The notes beneath the pieces were generated by a model. It ran no database searches. It was not told the DNA's origin and saw only the letters and a list, made by a program, of their open reading frames with translations. DNA of 32,919 bases from Patescibacteria group bacterium (GTDB lineage Bacteria; Patescibacteriota; JABMPQ01; JAHIRA01), in NCBI GenBank assembly GCA_018818205.1, contig JAHISJ010000019.1:1-32919 (forward strand), read 5' to 3'. The first letter of the stretch is position 1. The number at the start of each line of letters is the position of its first letter. The position numbers and the translations under genes were made by a program. Shown here one piece after another: positions 26,441 to 32,919 of this stretch.

Positions 26441-28394
26441 TTTAGCAAAACCTGAACCTATGCAGCCTACAAAGAAACCAAAGAAAAAAAAGCGATTTCC
26501 AAAGTGGCTAAAAATTACACTCCTAGTGCTTGTTGCGCTTGTTTTAATACTAGGTGTTCTTGCTGGTTTAAGCGTCAATCCAGCAAAGTCTGCGTATGCG
26601 TCTGCTCTTTCCGGTAAAGAAAAAATTCAGAAGGTACCTGAGCTTTTGGAAGAGCAAAAATTTGATGAAGCCGCTGAACTAATAGAAAGTGCAAAAAAGG
26701 ATTTTGAAGAAAGCAACGAGAGTTTTAAGAAACTCTCATGGGTGAAAGTTATTCCGTATGCTCGTAGACAGTATGTTGCTGCAGATCATTTGTTTAAAGG
26801 GGCTATGCAGATTACAAGCTCAGTTGAAACAGCAATTTCTGTTGCTCAAAATATCATGGATCCACTTGGTGAGAATGGGGAGGTGACAAGCTTTAAAGGG
26901 ATGAGTCCAGAGCAGAAAGGCGAGATCTTAAAGCAACTTAAGCAAAGTGCGCCTGAACTTGAGAGAAGTCTCAGTCAGTTTGAATTAGCAGAGGTAGAAT
27001 TTTCACAAATACCTGAAGATGGTGTTGTCACGCAAATTTCTGAGGCACGGGATTTAATTGGAGAGAGTTTGCCCGACGCAAAAAAATATCTTAAAGATAT
27101 CGTGGTTATCTCAAAATTATTTCCGGCGCTTGCGGGATATCCAAATGAACAGACCTATTTATTACTATTCCAAAATAATACTGAGCTTAGACCTTCCGGT
27201 GGTTTCCTTGGAAGTTATGGCATAGTAAAGGTTAAAGATGCTGAAATGCTAGAGTTTACGACACATGATGTGTATGGTCTTGATCAAAAAGCAGATATTG
27301 AAGTTGATCCTCCGTGGCAAATCAAAAAACTTGCCGCACCGTTTAATAAGAGCTGGTACATGCGGGATGCAAACTGGTCGCCGGACTTTGCTGAGTCTTC
27401 AAAGGAAGTTATGAATTTTTATGCGTTGGAGGGTGGTACAGAAACGTTTGACGGTGTTGTAGGTATTACCCCTGATTTTATTTCATTCTTACTTGAAATT
27501 ACCGGACCAACACAGATTCCTGGGTATCCGTATACTTTTACAAAGGACAATGTTACTGAGCAGCTAGAGTTTCACGTCGAGAAGAATTTTGTAGACAAAG
27601 GTATTGATTTTCATGAAAGAAAAGATATTATTAGTGATTTGGCAGCGGTGCTTCTTGGAAAAGTTATGACATTACCTCGAGAAAAGTGGATGACTATGGC
27701 TGATGTTGTACAACGTTCGCTTATGGAGAAGCACTTGGTAATGTACATGGAGAATCCTGATATTCAAAAGTTCTTGGTTGATAAGAATTGGGCTGGCACA
27801 GTGCAAGATGTCCCCGGTGATTACATGATGGTTGTTGACTCAAATATGGCGAGTCTTAAAACTGATGAATTCATTGAGCGGCAATACGAATATACGCTTG
27901 ATGCAACGGGGGATAAGCCACGCGTTGAAGCACATTTGACGTACAAAAATACAGCGCCCGGATTTACCTGGAAAACAACGCGGTACAGAAACTGGAATAG
28001 GATTTACGTTCCAGAGGGGAGTGAATTCTTAGGTGTAGAGGGCAATGAAAAGAGTGGAGAATACTATATTGATCCAGCTAATCCGTATGAAGTGACTCAA
28101 GAACTTGGAAAAACATCATTTGGTACTTTTGTAACTATTGAACCGGGGGAACAGCGTGAGTTAACGTATTCATATGATGTTCCTGTAACTATCTTTGGGG
28201 ACGATAACGAGTATACACTTTACTTCCAAAAGCAGATAGGGCAAAAGAAGCCAAAAATTAGGGCGAATCTTACATTCAAAAAGCCTATTGCATCCTTTGA
28301 GCCTGCAGAGTATGGTACACTTGTTTCAGATAATGTGGTTGAGTTTAACGCTGATTTACAGATAGATAGAGAATTTAAAGTGACCTTTAAATAA
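26397..28394 (+). CDS. DUF4012 domain-containing membrane-anchored protein
   Basis: N-terminal basic region plus TM; YLLLFQNNTELRPSGGFLGSYGIV...WYMRDANWSPDFAESSKEVMNFY characteristic of DUF4012. Start may be ATG 26409. Confidence 0.85.
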   Translation: MQNKMNRRTNKLKPNLAKPEPMQPTKKPKKKKRFPKWLKITLLVLVALVLILGVLAGLSVNPAKSAYASALSGKEKIQKVPELLEEQKFDEAAELIESAKKDFEESNESFKKLSWVKVIPYARRQYVAADHLFKGAMQITSSVETAISVAQNIMDPLGENGEVTSFKGMSPEQKGEILKQLKQSAPELERSLSQFELAEVEFSQIPEDGVVTQISEARDLIGESLPDAKKYLKDIVVISKLFPALAGYPNEQTYLLLFQNNTELRPSGGFLGSYGIVKVKDAEMLEFTTHDVYGLDQKADIEVDPPWQIKKLAAPFNKSWYMRDANWSPDFAESSKEVMNFYALEGGTETFDGVVGITPDFISFLLEITGPTQIPGYPYTFTKDNVTEQLEFHVEKNFVDKGIDFHERKDIISDLAAVLLGKVMTLPREKWMTMADVVQRSLMEKHLVMYMENPDIQKFLVDKNWAGTVQDVPGDYMMVVDSNMASLKTDEFIERQYEYTLDATGDKPRVEAHLTYKNTAPGFTWKTTRYRNWNRIYVPEGSEFLGVEGNEKSGEYYIDPANPYEVTQELGKTSFGTFVTIEPGEQRELTYSYDVPVTIFGDDNEYTLYFQKQIGQKKPKIRANLTFKKPIASFEPAEYGTLVSDNVVEFNADLQIDREFKVTFK

Positions 28395-29638
28395 TGTATT
28401 CAAAAAGCTATCAAAAGTGGTTTCGTGTTTATCTTGTCATTCTCTTTGTCCTTGTTAGTTTTCTTGCCGGGCTTTTTTATGGACGGAGCAATAGTGTTGC
28501 ACAAAATGTTGAAGAGCAGCAGGCTGAGACGAACGTAAAGCATAAATACACGGACAGGGTAGATGAAGTCGACTTTGACTTGTTTTGGGAGCTTTGGGAC
28601 TTAATTAGTAAAAAGCATATTAACGGCACGGTTGATTATCAGAAGCTCTATTACGGTGCAATCAAAGGTATGGTTGACTCACTTGAGGATCCGTACACGG
28701 TGTTTATGGATCCCGAGGAAACTAAGGAGTTTAGAGATGAGGTTTTAAATGGGCATTTTGATGGTATTGGTGCTGAGCTTACCGTGCGAGACAAGATGCT
28801 TACGATAGTTTCTGTACTCAGAGATACTCCTGCAGAGAACGCGGGTGTACGGGAAGATGATATTGTGCTCAAAATTGATGACCAGGATGTATCAAAAATG
28901 TCTTTGTATGAGGCGGTAAAGAATATTCGTGGTAAAAAGGGTGAAACGGTAACCTTAACTATAGTAAGAGAAGGTGAAGAAGAAGCGCTTGAGATTCCTA
29001 TAGTACGCGATACCATTCAAGTGGATAGTGTTGATTCCCGCATTATTGAGACTGAAGAAGGAAAAACTGTTCTTTATATTGAGATCTCTACCTTTTCTGA
29101 GACGACTTCAGAAGAATTTTCTGAAGCAGTAAAGGTAAATCTTTCAAAAAATCCAGATGCGATTATTCTAGACATGAGAAATAACACTGGAGGGCTGCTT
29201 GATGAAGCAGTGACCGTTTCTGGAGAGTTCTTTGACAAAGGCTCTGTTGTGGCAATAGAAGAATTTAGCGATGGAAGAAAAGAAGAATACAAAACGCTTC
29301 AGTCTCCACGACTAGACACTATTCCTGTGTATGTGCTTGTAAATGATAATTCAGCTAGTGCAGCGGAGATTGTTGCAGGGGCGCTAAGGGACAATAGCGG
29401 ATCATTGTTAATTGGAAAACAGACATTTGGGAAAGGTACTGTTCAAGAGCTTATTAATACTTCAGGTGATTCAAGTTTAAGAATAAGTGTTGCGAAGTGG
29501 CTGACACCAAAGGGTATTGATATAAATAAAGAAGGACTGGCTGTAGATGTTGATATTGATCGAACCAGAGAGGAGTATGAACAAGAATTGGATCCACAGT
29601 TAGATAAGGCTATTGAATTAATTAATGAGCATGAGTAA
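28394..29638 (+). CDS. S41-family C-terminal processing peptidase with PDZ domain
   Basis: PDZ-like GIGAELTVRDKMLTIVSVLRDTPAENAGV; DMRNNTGGLLDEAV; NDNSASAAEIVAGALRDN; IGKQTFGKGTVQ. Confidence 0.93.
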   Translation: MYSKSYQKWFRVYLVILFVLVSFLAGLFYGRSNSVAQNVEEQQAETNVKHKYTDRVDEVDFDLFWELWDLISKKHINGTVDYQKLYYGAIKGMVDSLEDPYTVFMDPEETKEFRDEVLNGHFDGIGAELTVRDKMLTIVSVLRDTPAENAGVREDDIVLKIDDQDVSKMSLYEAVKNIRGKKGETVTLTIVREGEEEALEIPIVRDTIQVDSVDSRIIETEEGKTVLYIEISTFSETTSEEFSEAVKVNLSKNPDAIILDMRNNTGGLLDEAVTVSGEFFDKGSVVAIEEFSDGRKEEYKTLQSPRLDTIPVYVLVNDNSASAAEIVAGALRDNSGSLLIGKQTFGKGTVQELINTSGDSSLRISVAKWLTPKGIDINKEGLAVDVDIDRTREEYEQELDPQLDKAIELINEHE

Positions 29639-29870
29639 AAAAAATGCTGAGCGTTCTTTTGTAGCTATTGATGCGTTTAAACTCATTTTTGATTCTTCTG
29701 TTCCCTTAAAATACAAACTTATTCCTCTATTTGCTGCACTGTATCTAGTGTTTCCATTGGATTTTTTGACCGATCTAGTTCCTATTTTTGGATATGCAGA
29801 TGATGTTGGTGTAGCTATCGCAGGGATGACGCTTTTTACTGAGCTTGCAAGGAGAAGTAAGAACTCATGA
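29625..29870 (+). CDS. YkvA/DUF1232-like small membrane protein
   Basis: PLKYKLIPLFAALYLVFPLDFLTDLVPIFGYADDVGV. Confidence 0.85.
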   Translation: MSMSKKNAERSFVAIDAFKLIFDSSVPLKYKLIPLFAALYLVFPLDFLTDLVPIFGYADDVGVAIAGMTLFTELARRSKNS

Positions 29871-30142
29871 AGCGTAGAACACGACTCATTGTACATGGCG
29901 CTGTTCAAGGTGTCTTTTTTAGGGAAAATACGGTTAAGTATGCAACGATGCACGGAATAACTGGAACGGTTAGAAATTGTGATGATGCTACAGTGGAGAT
30001 TATTGCCGAAGGTGATGAGAACGCACTTGATAAGCTTACTAAGTGGAGTAGAGAGGGACCATCTGGAGCTCAAGTAAGCGCAGTAGATGTGGATGTTAGT
30101 GACTATACAGATGAGTTCAAATCGTTTACAATAATTAGATAG
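29867..30142 (+). CDS. acyP: Acylphosphatase
   Basis: RLIVHGAVQGVFFRENTVKYATMHGITGTVRN...VEIIAEGDENALDKL, canonical acylphosphatase signature. Confidence 0.93.
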   Translation: MKRRTRLIVHGAVQGVFFRENTVKYATMHGITGTVRNCDDATVEIIAEGDENALDKLTKWSREGPSGAQVSAVDVDVSDYTDEFKSFTIIR

Positions 30143-30154
30143 GTTTATCGATTA

Positions 30155-30613
30155 ATGAAAAGAGTTATGAATGTCATATTACAAGATACTGTCCAAGGGT
30201 TAGGGAAAAAAGGAGACATAGCTCGTGTGTCTGATGGATACGCGCGGAACTTTTTAGTGCCAAAGGGCCTTGCAGTTCCTGCTGACACAGAGGCTTTGGA
30301 AAAAAGAGAGATGCTTCTTGAAAAGAGGCAGAGCGAAGGAAAGGAAAAGAAGGAGCAATTACAAAAATACATTGAGCACATTGAGGGTAAAACTTTTTCG
30401 CATACTGTCAAAGCAGACGAGACTGGTGCACTCTTTGGTTCAATCAGAGAAAAGGATATCGCCGAGATTATGGGAAAAGATATCGGCGAAGTGATTGATG
30501 CTCGCTATATTGCTATTAAGGAACCAGTAAAGAAGCTTGGTGATCATACGTTCCATTTTAAATTAGATAAGGATACGCAGGCAAAAGCGACATTGCATAT
30601 TGAAAAAGAATAG
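30155..30613 (+). CDS. rplI: 50S ribosomal protein L9
   Basis: [36 protein letters not shown]; true start may be ATG 30167. Confidence 0.95.
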   Translation: MKRVMNVILQDTVQGLGKKGDIARVSDGYARNFLVPKGLAVPADTEALEKREMLLEKRQSEGKEKKEQLQKYIEHIEGKTFSHTVKADETGALFGSIREKDIAEIMGKDIGEVIDARYIAIKEPVKKLGDHTFHFKLDKDTQAKATLHIEKE

Positions 30614-30637
30614 AAAAATACGAAATAAATTTTTGGC

Positions 30638-32284
30638 ATGAAATCAATAAAAACACGTTATATATTTGTTACAGGAGGTGTTATCTCTAGCTTAGGGAAG
30701 GGGATAACATCGGCTTCTTTAGGTATGCTTCTTAAGAGTAAGGGGTATAGTGTGGTGAACATGAAGTCAGAAATGTACGTTAATATTGATGCAGGCACTA
30801 TTAGACCAACTGAGCATGGTGAAGTGTTTGTAACAAATGATGGGATAGAAACCGATCAAGATATTGGGACATATGAGCGATTTTTAAATAAAAGTTTGAC
30901 GCGTGCACAATTTATAACAACCGGTCAGATTTACCAAGAAGTAATTAAGCGTGAGCGTAACTTTGAGTATGAGGGCGAAGATGTTGAGGTGGTGCCGCAT
31001 GTTCCAGAAGAGATTATCAGAAGGGTGAAAGAAGCAGGGAAGCAGGCAAAAGCCGAGATCGTTATTATTGAACTTGGCGGCACGGTAGGGGAGTACCAAG
31101 GAGTCCTCTTTTTAGAGGCAGCACGTATGATGGAGCAGGCTTTGGGGCGTGATCATGTTATTCATGTGCATGTATCGTATCTTCCTATACCAAAGTCAGT
31201 AGGGGAAATGAAGACAAAGCCAGTACAGTATTCGGTGAGAACGCTTAATTCTCATGGTATTGTTCCTCATTTTATTGTTGGTCGTTCAGAGCGCGAGTTG
31301 GACAAAAAACGCAAAGAAAAGATTAAGCAGTTCTGTGGAGTTGAGTTTGATCATGTAATATCAAACCCCGATTGTGACAGTATTTATCTCGTACCTGAGG
31401 TATTAGAAAAACAGAAGTTTGCAGAGATTGTGCTCAAAGATATGGGCCTTAAACCACGAAAGACCGGTATTAAGAAGTGGGAATCAATGGTTAATGATAT
31501 TATGACCACGAGTGATGAAGTTAATATTGCTATTGTAGGAAAATACTTTAAAACAGGGGACTATGCTTTAGAGGATTCATATGTGTCAGTAATTGAAGCA
31601 ATAAAGCATGGTGCATGGGGGAATAATGTTAAAGCAAATATTCATTGGGTAAATAGTGAGAAATTCGAAAAAGATGCAAAGACACTCAATACTTTGTTGG
31701 AGATGGATGGGGTTATTGTTCCTGGTGGGTATGGTAAAAGAGGTCTTGAAGGAAAAATTAAAGCAGTTCGTTTTGTAAGAGAACATGATATTCCGTATTT
31801 TGGCCTTTGCCTTGGTCTTCAGATGGCTGTAATAGAGTTTGCACGTCATGTTTGTGGTCTGAAGACTGCTAATACTGTTGAGGCTCAGCCAAATACCAAG
31901 TATCCAGTTATTGAGCCAATGGAGGAGCAGAAGAAGCTCCTTGAGAAGAAGCAATATGGTGGCACTAATAGACTTGGAGCGTATGAGTGTGCGGTAAAGA
32001 AGAATACTATTTCTAGCAAGGCCTATGGTAAGAATATGGTTTCTGAGAGACATCGCCACAGGTATGAGGTCAGTAATGACTACAGAGACATTCTCTCTAA
32101 GCATGGATTAGTTTTTGCAGGTGTTAATCCAAAGCTTGATCTTGTTGAAATTATTGAAAATCCGTCGCATCCATGGTTTGTGGGAACACAGTTTCATCCA
32201 GAGTTTCAATCGAGACCTCTTGCTCCACATCCGTTGTTTAAAAGTTTTATTAAGGCATGCAAGGAGCGTAGGAAGAAAATATAG
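30638..32284 (+). CDS. pyrG: CTP synthase
   Basis: TRYIFVTGGVISSLGKGITSASLG N-terminus; glutamine amidotransferase domain with GLCLGLQ and HPEFQSRP. Confidence 0.97.
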   Translation: MKSIKTRYIFVTGGVISSLGKGITSASLGMLLKSKGYSVVNMKSEMYVNIDAGTIRPTEHGEVFVTNDGIETDQDIGTYERFLNKSLTRAQFITTGQIYQEVIKRERNFEYEGEDVEVVPHVPEEIIRRVKEAGKQAKAEIVIIELGGTVGEYQGVLFLEAARMMEQALGRDHVIHVHVSYLPIPKSVGEMKTKPVQYSVRTLNSHGIVPHFIVGRSERELDKKRKEKIKQFCGVEFDHVISNPDCDSIYLVPEVLEKQKFAEIVLKDMGLKPRKTGIKKWESMVNDIMTTSDEVNIAIVGKYFKTGDYALEDSYVSVIEAIKHGAWGNNVKANIHWVNSEKFEKDAKTLNTLLEMDGVIVPGGYGKRGLEGKIKAVRFVREHDIPYFGLCLGLQMAVIEFARHVCGLKTANTVEAQPNTKYPVIEPMEEQKKLLEKKQYGGTNRLGAYECAVKKNTISSKAYGKNMVSERHRHRYEVSNDYRDILSKHGLVFAGVNPKLDLVEIIENPSHPWFVGTQFHPEFQSRPLAPHPLFKSFIKACKERRKKI

Positions 32285-32305
32285 GTATTTGTTTTTAGAA
32301 AATAA

Positions 32306-32342
32306 AAAAACACTTAGATACTACTAGTCTAGGTGTTTTTTT
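32306..32342. terminator. Bidirectional terminator between convergent pyrG and rpmA
   Basis: AAAAACACTTAGA-tactactag-TCTAGGTGTTTTT, A-rich and T-rich flanks. Confidence 0.85.
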
Positions 32343-32348
32343 GTGGTG

Positions 32349-32621
32349 TTACACTACGCGTACGTATTTTGCACGAATAACATTACCGTCGTATTTGGTT
32401 ACTCGCTTGTCGTGAAATTCAACGGTACCTTCTTTAAGTGCAAAAAGAGAGTCGTCTTTTGCTCTTTTTACATTTTCACCAGCTCTAAATTTGGTGCCAC
32501 GCTGCTTAATAATGATTGCACCAGCTTTTGCTTTAGCACCGCCTGCAATTTTAACGCCAAGATATTTTGGATTACTATCACGACCTAGTTGTGTGGAACC
32601 ACCGGCTTTACGATGTGCCAT
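32349..32621 (-). CDS. rpmA: 50S ribosomal protein L27
   Basis: [51 protein letters not shown]. Confidence 0.97.
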   Translation of the reverse strand: MAHRKAGGSTQLGRDSNPKYLGVKIAGGAKAKAGAIIIKQRGTKFRAGENVKRAKDDSLFALKEGTVEFHDKRVTKYDGNVIRAKYVRVV

Positions 32622-32653
32622 AGTTGCTTGTTAGCTCTAAATAGGATATGAGT

Positions 32654-32683
32654 ATTATAAGCTATTTATTGTTATGTTGTCAA
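32654..32683 (-). promoter_or_regulatory. Sigma70-like promoter of rpmA
   Basis: Minus strand TTGACA, 18-bp spacer, TATAAT. Confidence 0.75.
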
Positions 32684-32760
32684 TGGTCTTAGGTAACTGA
32701 CCCGCCTGCACTTCCAATAACCCTCATACCATATACCTCCCTTCCACTGTAAGGATAATC

Positions 32761-32919
32761 TCAGAGTGTATCTTTTCCAGGTAGTATCTGACAATACTGA
32801 GTTGCATGTGCTTTCTCTGAATGTGGTGTTTCTTTTGACTGTTCTTGTGTTGCTGCTCTACCGTTTCCAAATGCCACAGAAACCACAGACCCAGCATGAC
32901 AAACCAGAGAGTTACTGCA
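32761..32919 (-). CDS. C-terminal fragment of an unidentified protein entering from the right edge (frame uncertain)
   Basis: Open minus-strand frame ...NSLVCHAGSVVSVAFGNGRAATQEQSKETPHSEKAHATQYCQILPGKDTL*, with A/T-ending codons typical of the window; a competing open frame ends at 32724. Confidence 0.35.
   Translation of the reverse strand, partial: CSNSLVCHAGSVVSVAFGNGRAATQEQSKETPHSEKAHATQYCQILPGKDTL

Noticed and set aside
31586-32104. Minus-strand 172-aa ORF inside pyrG
   Set aside because: Antisense shadow of a highly conserved gene; low-complexity, implausible composition.
32724-32919. Alternative minus-strand frame ending at 32724 (...YYLEKIHSEIILTVEGRYMV*)
   Set aside because: Rich in Trp/His with GC-ending codons atypical for this window; the frame ending at 32761 fits better, but both remain uncertain.
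1-32919. CRISPR arrays, tRNA and rRNA genes
   Set aside because: No regularly spaced direct repeats, tRNA T-loop/acceptor signatures or rRNA-like sequence were seen.

Overview
The window is an AT-rich bacterial segment. Its backbone looks like a Patescibacteria/CPR-type (Parcubacteria-like) genome; this is inferred from gene content and not verified. Backbone genes: a secreted FG-GAP/NodB polysaccharide deacetylase; a large acidic coiled-coil-like protein; a surface-polysaccharide locus (GT2, GT4, GT-C, flippase, O-antigen ligase-like) split into two halves; a DUF4012 protein; an S41 protease; a YkvA-like protein; an acylphosphatase; and rplI, pyrG and rpmA. Two stretches look different (about 4.5-5.7 kb and 13.3-20.8 kb). 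Every gene there has a strong Shine-Dalgarno motif, most have near-consensus sigma70-like promoters, and hairpin terminators are common. The larger island encodes a HEMGH zincin lipoprotein, a MopE/LamG-like lipoprotein, and three related exported proteins with predicted C-terminal beta-barrels ending in Phe, which is odd in a presumed monoderm lineage. Between these genes, with no ORF on either strand, lies a ~430-nt, promoter- and terminator-bounded, highly base-paired segment (about 15719-16147). I propose it as a large structured noncoding RNA that I do not recognise. Horizontal transfer and metagenomic chimerism both remain open for the islands.
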